Shown here in pieces: positions 53,627 to 63,716 of a stretch of DNA of 64,000 nucleotides. The stretch's first letter is position 1. Every line of letters begins with the position of its first letter. The stretch is from contig JBIPOE010000003.1 of assembly GCA_044379485.1 (NCBI GenBank), positions 72,163 to 136,162 of the forward strand, given 5' to 3'. The position numbers were made by a program, and so were the translations under genes. This stretch comes from CAMDMI01 sp044379485 (GTDB taxonomy: Bacteria > Bacteroidota > Bacteroidia > Cytophagales > Flexibacteraceae). The notes beneath the pieces are model-generated. The model was given only the letters and a program-made list of their open reading frames with translations. It was not told the DNA's origin and made no database searches.

Positions 53627-54904
53627 TTAAAACCCGCCTCTAAATTTATAGGTCTGAGCCACTTTATCAATGGCAACTATATAAGCGCCAATCCTTAAAG
53701 TTGTATTATGCTTTTGCGCTGTATTATAAACTTTGTCAAAAGCGTCTTTCAAAATTCTGTCGCTTCTTCTTTGGACCCTGTCCAGGCCCCATTTGTAACC
53801 CAATCGGTTTTGAACCCACTCGAAATATGAAACAGTTACACCACCAGAATTCGCCAAGATATCGGGAACTGCCATAATTCCTTTTTCCTGAATAACTGCA
53901 TCGGCTTTTGCAGAAGTTGGCCCATTGGCGCCTTCCACAATTAATTTGCAACGAAGACTATTTACATTTTCATGGGTAATTACATCTTCTTTTGCTGCGG
54001 GAACCAATACATCAACTTCAAGAGCCAAAAGCTCCTCATTTGTTATCGTTTGGGCATTTTTGTAGCCCTCCATGGACATATTGTTGGCATCACGATAAGC
54101 GATTGCTTCTTCAATGTTAATTCCATTCTCATTGAAATAGGCTCCGGAAACGTCGCTAATACCTAAGATTTTTACGCCTCTTTCATGCAAAAGTTTGGCT
54201 GAAATAGAACCTACATTTCCAAAACCTTGAACAGCACAAGTAGCTTTAAATGGATTGATTTTCAATTTTTCCATGGCTGCAAATGCAGAAACCATTACGC
54301 CTCTACCTGTTGCTTCAACCCTACCAACAGATCCACCAAGAACCAATGGTTTTCCAGTTACAACTGCGGTAATCGTAGTGCCGTGAGCTTTGGAATATTC
54401 ATCCATTAACCAAGCCATTTCTCTTTGGCTTGTGCCCATATCCGGAGCTGGTATATCTTTATCAGGACCAAAAACATCAAGCAATGCCATGGTATAAGCT
54501 CTTGTAAGTCGCTCTATTTCACCAGCTGACATGCTTCTTGGATCGCAGGTAATGCCACCTTTTGCACCACCATACGGAATGTCAACAACAGCACATTTCC
54601 ATGTCATCCAGGCAGCAAGTGCTTTTACCTCGTCAATATTTACATCCATTGCATATCGGATTCCTCCTTTAGAAGGTCCCAAAATGTTGGAATGAATAAC
54701 TCTATAACCCTCAAAAACACGTACTTGCCCACTATCCATGGTAATAGGCAGCGCAACAATTACTTGCTTGGTTGGTGTTTTAAGTACGTTATAAGTTGAA
54801 GGATCAAGTCCTAAAATCTGGGCTGCCACATCGAAACGGGACATCATAGATTCGAACGGATTTTCTTTGTCCTTAATTGGAGCAGGTTCTATATAAGAAG
54901 CCAT
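53627..54904 (-). CDS. gdhA: glutamate dehydrogenase (Glu/Leu/Phe/Val dehydrogenase family)
   Basis: This 425-residue enzyme deaminates glutamate to 2-oxoglutarate with NAD(P). The substrate-binding domain has GPSKGGIRY and the catalytic Lys in KCAVVDIPYGGAKGG, with PAPDMGTSQREMAW following. The nucleotide domain carries GFGNVGSISAKLLHERG. The length matches the hexameric glutamate dehydrogenase group. It is monocistronic with its own promoter (54936-54964) and terminator. Confidence 0.94.
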   Translation of the reverse strand: MASYIEPAPIKDKENPFESMMSRFDVAAQILGLDPSTYNVLKTPTKQVIVALPITMDSGQVRVFEGYRVIHSNILGPSKGGIRYAMDVNIDEVKALAAWMTWKCAVVDIPYGGAKGGITCDPRSMSAGEIERLTRAYTMALLDVFGPDKDIPAPDMGTSQREMAWLMDEYSKAHGTTITAVVTGKPLVLGGSVGRVEATGRGVMVSAFAAMEKLKINPFKATCAVQGFGNVGSISAKLLHERGVKILGISDVSGAYFNENGINIEEAIAYRDANNMSMEGYKNAQTITNEELLALEVDVLVPAAKEDVITHENVNSLRCKLIVEGANGPTSAKADAVIQEKGIMAVPDILANSGGVTVSYFEWVQNRLGYKWGLDRVQRRSDRILKDAFDKVYNTAQKHNTTLRIGAYIVAIDKVAQTYKFRGGF

Positions 54905-54935
54905 TTAGTATTACTAATTTGGTGGTATTAAGCCG

Positions 54936-54964
54936 CAAAAGTAGCGGAATTCTGAAACAAACAA
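54936..54964 (-). promoter_or_regulatory. promoter of glutamate dehydrogenase gene
   Basis: Read on the minus strand there is TTG, an 18-bp spacer and TACTTTTG, an excellent match to the Bacteroidota primary promoter. It ends 31 bases before the start codon. Confidence 0.75.
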
Positions 54965-54976
54965 GGAAGAAATAAT

Positions 54977-56941
54977 CTAACCAACAATCAATTGCTGACC
55001 TGGTTTGATATTTTTGGTTTTTAAATTATTAAGTCGGATTAAGTCTTTGATACTAAGCTTTGTAAACTTTTTTGTAATGGAATAAAGTGTATCTCCCTTT
55101 TGAACCAAATACGTTTTAGGAAGCTCAATTTCAGTTGGTTTCTGTTTTTTAACTTTATTTGATTTGGCAATTATTTTTTCGGTTTCAAGATCAGATTTCT
55201 GAATTGCAGTTTCAACCGCAACCTCTTTATTCTCCTGGCAAGCCACTTCATTTGGGGATATTTTCAAAGTTTGTCCCAATTTTACCTGATCAGTTTTCAG
55301 GTTATTCCAATCTCTTAATTGATCTATTGAAAGGCCATTGCTTTTGGCAATTGCAAAAAGACGATCCCCTTTCTTAACAACATATTCTTTGACATCAGTT
55401 TTGTTTTCTCCTTCAAGTGGTTTTTGTATTTCTTCAGTTTCGTCAGCAATTATTTGAACTTGAGTCTGTTCCTTTTCTTTTCTCAAATTTAAAATTTGTC
55501 CTTCATTAATTTTTGAACTTGGTAAATGATTCAGTTTTTTAATCGTCGAAGTTGTTAAACCATAGCGCACTGCAACCTGATACAACTTTTCCCCTTTGTT
55601 CACCACATGGGTTTCAGCTACTTTATCAGATTCTGTTGACTGAAGACCTGTTGTGGTTGTAACTGTATATCTCTTTGGTGAAACAGAGGCAACAACTTCC
55701 TCTGGTTTTACAATTGGTAAATAAATTTTAAGACGAGTGGATTTTTTTATTTTGTCCGATTTTAAACCATTCCATTTTTGAAGTGCTAAAACTTCAACAG
55801 AAAACTGATTAGCAATATTTTGTAGCTTTTCTCCTTTCTTCGCAAAATAGTATTTGGTATTTTTATCTGTCTTTCGACCTCTTTTTTCCTGATTTTCAGA
55901 GATTTGGGTTACTGCCGCTGAATCAATAAATCGATCCAGATTTGAAACCAGAAAAAGAGAGTGAGAAACCGGAACCAATAATGGGAAACTGCTTGTGGAA
56001 GGATAAACTCTTGATTTCAAACTTGGATTATGCTGATGTAGCGATTGCTTTGGCAGGCCGAGAATTGTTTCCAATTTAATAATGTCAAAAGACTTCTGAA
56101 TCTGAAAGGTATCTAATGCAGCGGTGATCAACATACTATCTAAATCTGCCTTGATATTGTGCTCCTCAGCAAAGTTCATAGTGTAAACAACTGCATGAAA
56201 TTGAGGCACATAGGATCTGGTTTCCTGAGGAAGAAAATTGTAAATATCCCAAAAGCCTCTTCTTCCTGATTTTCGCATGGCTTTCATTACATTTCCTGGC
56301 CCACAATTGTAAGCAGCCAGGGCCAGTTCCCAATCGTTGAACATGCTATGTAAATATTTTAAAAATTTACAGGCTGCTTCAGTTGCCAAATAAGGATTTT
56401 GCCTCTCGTCAATAAACTGGTTGTTAGACAGATAGAAGTCCGATCCGGTTCCAGGCATAAATTGCCATAAACCAACTGCACCAGCTTTTGACCTTGCTTT
56501 AAAGTTTAAGCCTGATTCTACAATTGAAAGGTATTTTAAAGCATCAGGCATTTGATGCTTTTTTAAATAGTATTCAAAAATAGGGAAGTAATAATTCTTC
56601 CTTTCAAGCATGGTTTGGGTATAATTTCGTTTTCTAACTGCAAAAAAATGAATGAATCCACATACTGTTTTGTTGATTACCAAAGGCATATCAAGGTCCA
56701 GACAAGATGCACGGTCCTCAATTGTCTCCATATCAATAGAAGGTACAATCTTGGCATATAAAGTATCAACGTCGATATTGGAATGGTTGTCTAACTCTAA
56801 CTCATGTGCTTCATGTATATGTGGCAAACCATTGGTTATCAAAGAGTCGGTCCTGTATTGCGCCATAGGCAATGTAGGAAAAGCAATGATCCCAGCCCAC
56901 AGGAACAAAAGCCATTTCGGAGGTTTTTGACTGGATTTCAT
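54977..56941 (-). CDS. lytic transglycosylase with four LysM domains
   Basis: This 654-residue exported protein has a signal segment after MKSSQKPPKWLLFLW. A MltD-like SLT domain lies at about residues 110-280, with the catalytic Glu in SIVESGLNFKARSK, then GLWQFMPGTG and ALAAYNCGPGNV. Four LysM repeats follow in the C-terminal half, each opening with KKGEKL, NKGEKL, KKGDRL or QKGDTL. The enzyme cuts peptidoglycan glycan strands to 1,6-anhydro-muropeptides, anchored by LysM. The frame is open to 57046, but the ATG at 56941 gives a better signal peptide. The VWA-domain gene ends upstream on the same strand. Confidence 0.93.
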   Translation of the reverse strand: MKSSQKPPKWLLFLWAGIIAFPTLPMAQYRTDSLITNGLPHIHEAHELELDNHSNIDVDTLYAKIVPSIDMETIEDRASCLDLDMPLVINKTVCGFIHFFAVRKRNYTQTMLERKNYYFPIFEYYLKKHQMPDALKYLSIVESGLNFKARSKAGAVGLWQFMPGTGSDFYLSNNQFIDERQNPYLATEAACKFLKYLHSMFNDWELALAAYNCGPGNVMKAMRKSGRRGFWDIYNFLPQETRSYVPQFHAVVYTMNFAEEHNIKADLDSMLITAALDTFQIQKSFDIIKLETILGLPKQSLHQHNPSLKSRVYPSTSSFPLLVPVSHSLFLVSNLDRFIDSAAVTQISENQEKRGRKTDKNTKYYFAKKGEKLQNIANQFSVEVLALQKWNGLKSDKIKKSTRLKIYLPIVKPEEVVASVSPKRYTVTTTTGLQSTESDKVAETHVVNKGEKLYQVAVRYGLTTSTIKKLNHLPSSKINEGQILNLRKEKEQTQVQIIADETEEIQKPLEGENKTDVKEYVVKKGDRLFAIAKSNGLSIDQLRDWNNLKTDQVKLGQTLKISPNEVACQENKEVAVETAIQKSDLETEKIIAKSNKVKKQKPTEIELPKTYLVQKGDTLYSITKKFTKLSIKDLIRLNNLKTKNIKPGQQLIVG

Positions 56942-57067
56942 AGATACACCTGTTAATTGAAAAAGATTCATAATACGGCAGCAAGTTAGTAAAACGCACA
57001 GGTATCCACAATATGATGTAAGTCTCAATAAATATTTGTGGAACAAACAGAAAATCTGCGTGTAAGG

Positions 57068-58165
57068 CTATACTCTTTTTCGCCTGTTTTTTTGATAATC
57101 TTCAAAAACAAAGTCACCTAAACCATCCAAACCGGAATAATAAGCACGACCATGATTTGTGGCTGTAAAATCTCGCACAAACTCTTGTAAATAAGGGTCT
57201 GAAGCAATCATAAAAGTTGTAATTGGAATCTGAAGTTTGCGGCATTGTGCTGCCAGATTCAAGGTCTTTTTTAATATTTTTGGGTCCAGTCCAAAACTAT
57301 TTTTGTAGTAGCGAATTCCTTCTTTTAAGCAGGTTGGTTTTCCATCTGTTATCATGAAAATCTGCTTATTTTTATTCTTCTTTCTCCTCAAAAGATCCAT
57401 GGCCAACTCCAATCCGGCAACAGTATTGGTATGATAAGGACCAACTTGTAAATAAGGTAAATCTTTAATTTGAACTTGCCAGGCATCATTTCCAAAAACC
57501 AGAATATCAAGTGTATCTTTAGGAAATCTGGTTGTTATAAGTTCGGCCAAAGCCATGGCAACACGCTTTGCGGGTGTTATTCTATCCTCCCCATACAAAA
57601 TCATGGAATGGGAAATATCGATCATTAAAACTGTGGAAGTTTGTGCCTTATATTCCGATTCTCTGATTTCCAGATCGTTTTCCGTTAAAACGAAATCGTC
57701 TAAACCATTGTTTATCTGGGCATTTCGAATTGATTCTGCAAACACAATGTTTTCCGGTGAATCTCCAAAGGCATAATTTCTGGTTTCTGTAGTAGATTCA
57801 TCCCCTCTGCCTGTTTTTCTTGTTTGGTGATTGCCACCAGTTGCTTTTTTTAGTTTTCCAAAAACATCCTCCAATGCTTTTTTTCTAATTGCACCTTCCG
57901 CTTTTGGTGTCATGCCTATTCCGCCTACACCTTGTTTTTCTTCTATATAACCCTTGGCTTTCAGATCCTCATAAAAATCCCCAATTCCATAATCCTTTCC
58001 TGTTAAACCATGTTGTTTATCTAAACTGGTTAGCCATGCCATTGCTTGTCCAACATCTCCGGATGCGATATTTAAAAGCTGTAAAAAGATCTTTAGAAGG
58101 TCCTCAAAGTCGGCTTTTTTGTTTTTTAAAATTGGTTTGAAATCAGAAAATTCCAGTCCGAGCAT
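57068..58165 (-). CDS. von Willebrand factor A domain protein
   Basis: This 365-residue cytosolic protein has an N-terminal region of about 170 residues, rich in charged helices and without an assigned domain. A VWA domain follows. The MIDAS metal site is seen as DISHSM (about residue 182, D-x-S-x-S) and in ITDGKPT (about 270), so it should bind Mg2+. Similar proteins are partners of MoxR AAA ATPases, but no moxR is adjacent. It is followed on the strand by the LysM transglycosylase gene (about 127 bases to its preferred start). Confidence 0.85.
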   Translation of the reverse strand: MLGLEFSDFKPILKNKKADFEDLLKIFLQLLNIASGDVGQAMAWLTSLDKQHGLTGKDYGIGDFYEDLKAKGYIEEKQGVGGIGMTPKAEGAIRKKALEDVFGKLKKATGGNHQTRKTGRGDESTTETRNYAFGDSPENIVFAESIRNAQINNGLDDFVLTENDLEIRESEYKAQTSTVLMIDISHSMILYGEDRITPAKRVAMALAELITTRFPKDTLDILVFGNDAWQVQIKDLPYLQVGPYHTNTVAGLELAMDLLRRKKNKNKQIFMITDGKPTCLKEGIRYYKNSFGLDPKILKKTLNLAAQCRKLQIPITTFMIASDPYLQEFVRDFTATNHGRAYYSGLDGLGDFVFEDYQKNRRKRV

Positions 58166-58242
58166 ACTAGTGATTGATTTGTTTTAGAAACTGGAAAACC
58201 GAAAAAAGACTGAAATAGTTTTAAACGGGAATACTAACTGAA

Positions 58243-58536
58243 TCAGTTTGTGTTTCCCTCATTAAATCTGTTTCCTTCTTTTCTAAATTGATCCCAACTA
58301 GGTTTGATTTTTGAGATTTCGAAATTGGGCAAAGTCATCGATAGCAGCTTTCTGGCATTTTCTATCTCTGGAAAATCTTTAACATGCTCCAAGGCAGCTA
58401 TTTTAATAAAACGAGAAAGAAAAATAGAGCGGGAAAGTAAAATCTGATGCTTGGTTTCCAAAACAAGACGCATGGTGCACAACCTGGCCAGCTGTTCGGT
58501 AAGAATTTTAGAATGTGATTTAAATTCTTCTTCCAT
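58243..58536 (-). CDS. small hypothetical protein
   Basis: This 97-residue helical protein starts MEEEFKSHSKILTEQLARL and ends DQFRKEGNRFNEGNTN. I recognise no family. It lies on the same strand 77 bases upstream of the VWA gene. Plausible codon use and a clean ATG support a real gene, but no motif identifies it. Confidence 0.5.
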   Translation of the reverse strand: MEEEFKSHSKILTEQLARLCTMRLVLETKHQILLSRSIFLSRFIKIAALEHVKDFPEIENARKLLSMTLPNFEISKIKPSWDQFRKEGNRFNEGNTN

Positions 58537-58612
58537 TGTCTGTGAACTTTGTTATTTCAAAGATAGCCTATTTATTTTTTGATTTCCAAATTCAATTTTA
58601 CGAAAACTTTTG

Positions 58613-59161
58613 CTAACGTTCAACATTTGTAATCCGAATAAAAAATTTCAAACAGGTATTGGCTGGAAATTTACTTTGTGCAACGTTTTTATAACCCAAT
58701 CTGGAAGGTAAATAAAGGTAACCTTCCTCGCCACTTTTAAATAAAGGAATTCCTTCCTGCCAGGCGGAAATGACACTGGAAGAACCAGGAAAGAATCTAA
58801 AAGCCTCGGCGTTTTCAAAATTGCTTTCCACCAAGTTGGTGTCATTGAGCAAACTTAATTTATATCTTACAAATACTGTCCTCCCAATTTTTATTGTTAC
58901 CGAGTCAAGCTTTTTAGAATCAGCCAAAATCGAAGCTGGCAAAGATTTGGTAATCCGGTAATACAATCCGGAACTGGTTTTAGTGGCTCCACTATCAGTT
59001 GGATTATTTTTAAAATAATTTATCAACAAGGTATCATCAATGGCTGCTTGTTTAGCTGAATCAAAAACAGGAGTACTTACAGTTTCGTCTTTTTTACAAC
59101 TACCAAATACCATCAAAACTAATAAAGCCAGGCATTGTAAATACCTAAATGTGGATGTCAT
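58613..59161 (-). CDS. FKBP-type peptidyl-prolyl isomerase lipoprotein
   Basis: This 182-residue lipoprotein has lipobox VFGSC (about residues 16-21). The FKBP domain occupies about residues 60-182, with TSSGLYYRIT and a SAWQEGIPLFKSGEEGYLYLPS-like active-site region. The final LKFFIRITNVER matches the family end. The start at 59161 is preferred over 59206 because it opens a clean lipoprotein signal. It would act on periplasmic or outer-membrane proteins as a folding catalyst. Confidence 0.9.
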   Translation of the reverse strand: MTSTFRYLQCLALLVLMVFGSCKKDETVSTPVFDSAKQAAIDDTLLINYFKNNPTDSGATKTSSGLYYRITKSLPASILADSKKLDSVTIKIGRTVFVRYKLSLLNDTNLVESNFENAEAFRFFPGSSSVISAWQEGIPLFKSGEEGYLYLPSRLGYKNVAQSKFPANTCLKFFIRITNVER

Positions 59162-59446
59162 AAAAACTGGTAGAACCTTAAAACTTGAATTTTCTAATTT
59201 TTTCAAGTGTCAAAATTGAGCTTATTTTCTGAATCTGGAACTTTCTGAGCCAAATTTTAATTGATAAATTTTCCAAATAAATCAGAAATAATATTTATTC
59301 AGCTATTGTTTTCTAAGGGTTTATGATAAAAAAGAAAATTTCAATTTTTTCATTGTTCTTTTTGTAATCTTACTTTAAGTTTGAGCCCTTGTCTAACTCT
59401 GAATCAAGTATTTAAATTGGTCAAAAAAATTGAAATTCGGTTGAAA

Positions 59447-60025
59447 ATGGCTGTGGCGAAATTGAAGGCCTTAGTTCCATTGATTTTCGTTTTTGTGGTT
59501 TTGATTTTGATCTTTGAGGCTTGCAAGGGAGGTAAATCGGGTTCAGCCTCCGGGAGTCGGGCCAAAGTTGGTTGGCTGGCCAGACTTTTTGGAAAAGGCA
59601 AGTCAAAAACAAGTTCAGAATCAGTAGCTTATACCAGCAAAGAGGTTGAAAAAATTATAAAAACTGCCAGATCTTATCGGGGAACACCGCACAGAGATGG
59701 AGGCATGAACAAGTTCGGAATTGATTGTTCTGCCCTAATGATGATTTCCTTTGAAAGTGCTGGTTTGAAAATTCCAAGGAATTCTGGCCTTCAAAGCCAA
59801 ATTGGAAAACCAATTGAGAAAAAAAATTTACGCCCAGGCGATCTGGTTTTTTTTTCAGATAGAAAAATGGGAAAAGGTATTACCCATGTTGGACTGGTAA
59901 CTGAAGTAGATAAAAAAGGAGAAATCAAATTTATTCACACCTCCTCTCGTTTGGGGGTTACAGAAAATCTTCTTTCTACTGATTATTTTGCCAAAACCTA
60001 CGCAAAAGGAGTACGTCCATTTTGA
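59447..60025 (+). CDS. NlpC/P60 family lipoprotein peptidase
   Basis: This 192-residue lipoprotein has lipobox IFEAC (about residues 24-28) and an NlpC/P60 cysteine-peptidase domain. The triad is Cys in GIDCSALMMI (about 94), His in ITHVGLVTEV (about 146) and a polar third residue in FIHTSSR. It cleaves peptidoglycan stem peptides. Lys/Ser/Gly-rich residues form a linker. An in-frame TTG at 59381 would add 22 residues but lacks support. It is divergent from the FKBP gene and is followed 39 bases later by the YwqK-like gene. Confidence 0.9.
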   Translation: MAVAKLKALVPLIFVFVVLILIFEACKGGKSGSASGSRAKVGWLARLFGKGKSKTSSESVAYTSKEVEKIIKTARSYRGTPHRDGGMNKFGIDCSALMMISFESAGLKIPRNSGLQSQIGKPIEKKNLRPGDLVFFSDRKMGKGITHVGLVTEVDKKGEIKFIHTSSRLGVTENLLSTDYFAKTYAKGVRPF

Positions 60026-60064
60026 GAATGTTGAACAATTTTAAATTTTTATAAGGCTTTAATA

Positions 60065-60691
60065 ATGAGAATTTTAAAACAATTTTATTGCTTGGTTTGC
60101 GGCCTCTCTATCATCCTTTTTGCACAAATTTGTTTTGCACAAAATGGAAAAGATAAATCGCTTTCAAAAGGTGAAATTATCAATGGTCTTAAAGAAGGCG
60201 AATGGTTGTTTTATTATCCCGACGGTAAAATAATGGCCAAAGAGTTGTATAAAAATGATGAACTCAATGGCAAATCTTTTTCCTATTACCCAAATGGTCT
60301 TCTTTCAGGAATTGAATATTGGGTTGATGATTTACAGGAGGATTCGGCCTTTTATTTCCACCCCAATGGAAAGTTAAACAGAAAAGGGAGATATGAAAAA
60401 GGTGTTTATCAGGGCATTTGGTTAACATTTTTCGAAAACGAAGTTTTAAACCAATTGGTATATTATGTTGATGGACTTCCAGACGGTAAATCGAAAAACT
60501 GGTTTTCATCTGGCCTAATTGAAGAAGAAGGAAGTTACAGATTCGGAAAAAAAGATGGGCAGTTCATTTCCTATTTTGAAAAGAAAGGATCGCCTATCAG
60601 GTTGATTTCTAATTATTTAGATGACAAAGAAGCTGGAGTTTGGATTTTCTTCACAAAAAAAGGGAAAATGGACCACTTCGATAGATTCTAA
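60065..60691 (+). CDS. YwqK-like MORN-repeat protein, secreted
   Basis: This 208-residue exported protein has a signal peptide ending near CFAQ (residue 26). A series of MORN-like repeats follows, each of the form L-x-G-x(2)-x-x-Y/F-x-G, for example LKEGEWLFYYPDGKI, LNGKSFSYYPNGL and YQGIWLTFFENE. It resembles YwqK-type toxin-antitoxin-associated proteins, but many such proteins have no toxin partner and none is seen here. The repeats probably bind an outer-membrane or peptidoglycan partner. It is co-oriented with the NlpC/P60 gene. Confidence 0.85.
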   Translation: MRILKQFYCLVCGLSIILFAQICFAQNGKDKSLSKGEIINGLKEGEWLFYYPDGKIMAKELYKNDELNGKSFSYYPNGLLSGIEYWVDDLQEDSAFYFHPNGKLNRKGRYEKGVYQGIWLTFFENEVLNQLVYYVDGLPDGKSKNWFSSGLIEEEGSYRFGKKDGQFISYFEKKGSPIRLISNYLDDKEAGVWIFFTKKGKMDHFDRF

Positions 60692-60778
60692 TTTTTTTAT
60701 CGTTTTGGCCTAAAAACAAAACATTTTTGCCGATTTGGTATTTTATTTGTTTTTCAAGATAATATTCTGTTTTTCAAG

Positions 60779-63646
60779 ATGCGATCAAAATTTTACCTGC
60801 TACTAAGCATATCTAATCTATTTATTTTTTCTCTGGCTTTTGCCGGAAACAGGGAAAAAGGGACCAATGTAAACGCCAAGCTCAAAACCTGGCCCAAAAC
60901 ATTAATGGTGAGAGTAAAACCTGAATTCAGGGCAATGCTTTCAAGCAAATCTTTTAGTCACACTAAGGCGCAATCCTTTTTTGGTGAAATCAATTTGGAT
61001 CAGTTTTTTTCAAGATTTCCGTTTAGAGAAGTTCCAAAAGCGAAATATCATTTTACCGGAGAGGTTATTCCTGACATGACCTTGATTTATCAATTAAGTT
61101 ATCGGGCCGATATTTCTGAATCCGAGGCTGCCAGAGTGGCAATGAACACTGGTTTGTTCGAATATGCTGAACCAAAATACATCAGACAAACTTGTTTGAT
61201 TCCAAATGATCCGAGGAGGAATCAGCAATATTATCTGGATAGCATTCAGGCCTATCAGGCATGGGATATAACCCAGGGCGATACCAATGTAGTTGTTGGA
61301 ATTTGCGATTCTGGTGTCCAAACCAATCATGAAGATTTGGCTTCGCAAATTTATATTGATCCAAGTGAACCAATAAATGGCATTGATGACAACAACGATG
61401 GTAAAATTGACAACAACAGAGGATGGGATTTTTGCGGGCCTACTTTTATAGCAGGATTCCCAGGAGATAACGATGCAAATGTGGCCCAGGTTGGAGCTAG
61501 CCACGGCACCCATGTGGCTGGAATTTCAGCTGCAAGAGCAAATAATGGAAAAGGAATTGCTGGAATAGCATTCAATTGTAAAATTCTTCCACTAAAATGT
61601 GCTCCGGATAATGGTGGTGGAAGTATTTATTTCGGTTATGAAGCCATCGAATATGGAGCAAGTCATGGTGCTGATGTTATCAATTGCAGTTGGGGAGGAG
61701 AAGGAGGCTTCTCGGTTTTTGAACAAGAAGTGATAACGGATGCAACTTTAACTTTTAACTGTTTGGTAGTGGCTGCTGCTGGAAATGACAATTCACCAAA
61801 CCTTTTCTACCCTGCTTATTATGAACATGTACTTGCTGTGTGTGCATTAGGTGCCAACAATAGAAGAGCAGACTTTACAAATTATAACTATAAAGTAAGA
61901 GTGGGGGCACCAGGGGTTGGTATCATGAGTACCTATTTTAACAATGCCTATCAAAATTCCGATGGAACTTCAATGGCCTCACCAGTGGTTGCTGGTGTGG
62001 CGGCCTTGGTAAAATCTCATTTCCCATCCCTATCGCCGGATCAAATTGCACAAAGAATCAGGGTAACAGCTGACAATGTATACACTGTGGCTGGCAATAC
62101 GCAATCAAGTTTGTTTGGAAAGCTTGGAAAAGGAATTGTGAATGCTTACCGGGCTGTCGTTGAACAAACCCCAGGACTGAAAAATTTAAAAATTAATGTA
62201 ACAGACAACAACAATGACTTGTTTCAACCGGGTGATACGTTGTATATTACAGGAGAATTTATTAATTATCTTCAAGCCTCCACAGCCAATCTTAAAGTTA
62301 GATTTTCAGTTGTAACAGGGGGAAATTCAACCTATGTTACACAGGTGGCATCAACCCAGGAAGTAGTTTTGGGTGAGATGACGACAGATCAAATCAAAAA
62401 TAGTAATGGCAAGCCGTATAAAATTTTTCTAAAGCTAAATCTACCCACAGATAGAGCAATAGATATCAGGATGACCTATACCGATGGCGCTTATTCTGAT
62501 TTTGAGCATTCTTCAATTTTATTGAATCCTACATATCTAAATGTGGAGAAAAACAATATTAGTACAACAATTACCTCAAAAGGTAGAATCGGTTTTAATG
62601 ATGATGGTTCCACTGAAGGATTGGGTTTTAAACACAAGAAAAGACAAACACTGTATGAGTTGGGATTAATTACGGGAACTTCGGCTACAAAAATTGCCAG
62701 CACAGTCCGAAATACCACTACCGGCGCCACTGCCGTTCACGACAATGATTATAGAAATATTTCATTTGTTAAGGAAATTGGGGGGCCAGCCAATGTTTTT
62801 GAATATAACAATACCATGTCTGATTTTAATGCAGCTGCATCAGCATCTAACATTGATATCTGGCAAAGATCCTATGTTCTAACCTCTCTGGGTGATAGCA
62901 ATTATGTGATTTTCAGGTATTCAATTAGAAATAAAAATACAACTCCATTGACCAATTTCCATATAGGATATTTTGGTGATTTCGATATTTCCGCAAATGG
63001 GCAACAAGATAAAGCCGGATGGAGTGAGGCTCATCAAATGGGTTATACCTACAATACAAATACAGATGGATTGTATGCAGGAGTGGCTATTTTGGGTGGT
63101 GCCAATCCAAACTACTATGCCATTGATAACGATGGCACAGCTGTTGATTCCTTTGGGGTTTATGATGGCTTTTCAGATGAAGAAAAATACAAAGGACTTT
63201 CATCTGGTCTTTACAGAAGGAATGCTGGTGTATCTGCGCCAAAAGATGTGTCCATGGTAATAGGATCAGGACCTTACACCATTCCTCCCGGGGATACCTT
63301 ACATGTTGGTTTTGCTGTAGTTGCAGGCGAAAACCTTAGTCAGATTCAAGCAGCTGTGGACGATGCACAGGAACAATGGCCAATTATTACAACCAAAAAA
63401 GAAATAATATCGACTTTAGACAAAACTATACGCTTGTTTCCCAATCCAGCCAATGCAGAAATTTATCTAAGCAATATTCCTTTTGGCGATAAAGTTGAAC
63501 TGATAAATTCTCTTGGTCAACAAGTTGATAAGCGGGTAGATCTAATAGAGGGAGGACTTCAAAAGGTTGATATTTCAGGATTGAACAGAGGAATCTACCT
63601 GGTTAAGCCAAAGAAGGGTAAAGTTCTGAGATTCGTAAAGGAATAA
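60779..63646 (+). CDS. S8 serine protease with T9SS sorting domain
   Basis: This 955-residue secreted subtilisin-like protease has a signal peptide ending near LAFAG and an N-terminal propeptide-like region. The S8 catalytic triad is Asp in GICDSG (about residue 176), His in ASHGTHVAG (about 243) and Ser in DGTSMASPVV (about 400). Beta-rich modules fill about 460-870. The last 75 or so residues (LFPNPANAEIYLS to the terminal GKVLRFVKE) form a type A T9SS C-terminal domain. All catalytic motifs are intact. It probably degrades extracellular protein or matures other surface proteins. Two identical 13-bp direct repeats precede the start codon. Confidence 0.95.
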   Translation: MRSKFYLLLSISNLFIFSLAFAGNREKGTNVNAKLKTWPKTLMVRVKPEFRAMLSSKSFSHTKAQSFFGEINLDQFFSRFPFREVPKAKYHFTGEVIPDMTLIYQLSYRADISESEAARVAMNTGLFEYAEPKYIRQTCLIPNDPRRNQQYYLDSIQAYQAWDITQGDTNVVVGICDSGVQTNHEDLASQIYIDPSEPINGIDDNNDGKIDNNRGWDFCGPTFIAGFPGDNDANVAQVGASHGTHVAGISAARANNGKGIAGIAFNCKILPLKCAPDNGGGSIYFGYEAIEYGASHGADVINCSWGGEGGFSVFEQEVITDATLTFNCLVVAAAGNDNSPNLFYPAYYEHVLAVCALGANNRRADFTNYNYKVRVGAPGVGIMSTYFNNAYQNSDGTSMASPVVAGVAALVKSHFPSLSPDQIAQRIRVTADNVYTVAGNTQSSLFGKLGKGIVNAYRAVVEQTPGLKNLKINVTDNNNDLFQPGDTLYITGEFINYLQASTANLKVRFSVVTGGNSTYVTQVASTQEVVLGEMTTDQIKNSNGKPYKIFLKLNLPTDRAIDIRMTYTDGAYSDFEHSSILLNPTYLNVEKNNISTTITSKGRIGFNDDGSTEGLGFKHKKRQTLYELGLITGTSATKIASTVRNTTTGATAVHDNDYRNISFVKEIGGPANVFEYNNTMSDFNAAASASNIDIWQRSYVLTSLGDSNYVIFRYSIRNKNTTPLTNFHIGYFGDFDISANGQQDKAGWSEAHQMGYTYNTNTDGLYAGVAILGGANPNYYAIDNDGTAVDSFGVYDGFSDEEKYKGLSSGLYRRNAGVSAPKDVSMVIGSGPYTIPPGDTLHVGFAVVAGENLSQIQAAVDDAQEQWPIITTKKEIISTLDKTIRLFPNPANAEIYLSNIPFGDKVELINSLGQQVDKRVDLIEGGLQKVDISGLNRGIYLVKPKKGKVLRFVKE

Positions 63647-63680
63647 CTTTAATAAAATATTCGCTTTTTCAAAAGTAAAA

Positions 63681-63711
63681 AACTCGTCCATTTCAATGAC
63701 GAGTTTTTTTT
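63681..63711 (+). terminator. terminator of the S8 protease gene
   Basis: ACTCGTC and GACGAGT form a perfect 7-bp stem around an 8-base loop, followed by a run of T. Confidence 0.92.
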
Positions 63712-63716
63712 GGTGT

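Noticed and set aside
60065..60691. Toxin-antitoxin role for the YwqK-like protein
   Set aside because: No toxin gene is adjacent and the protein has a signal peptide, so the label would be only a name.
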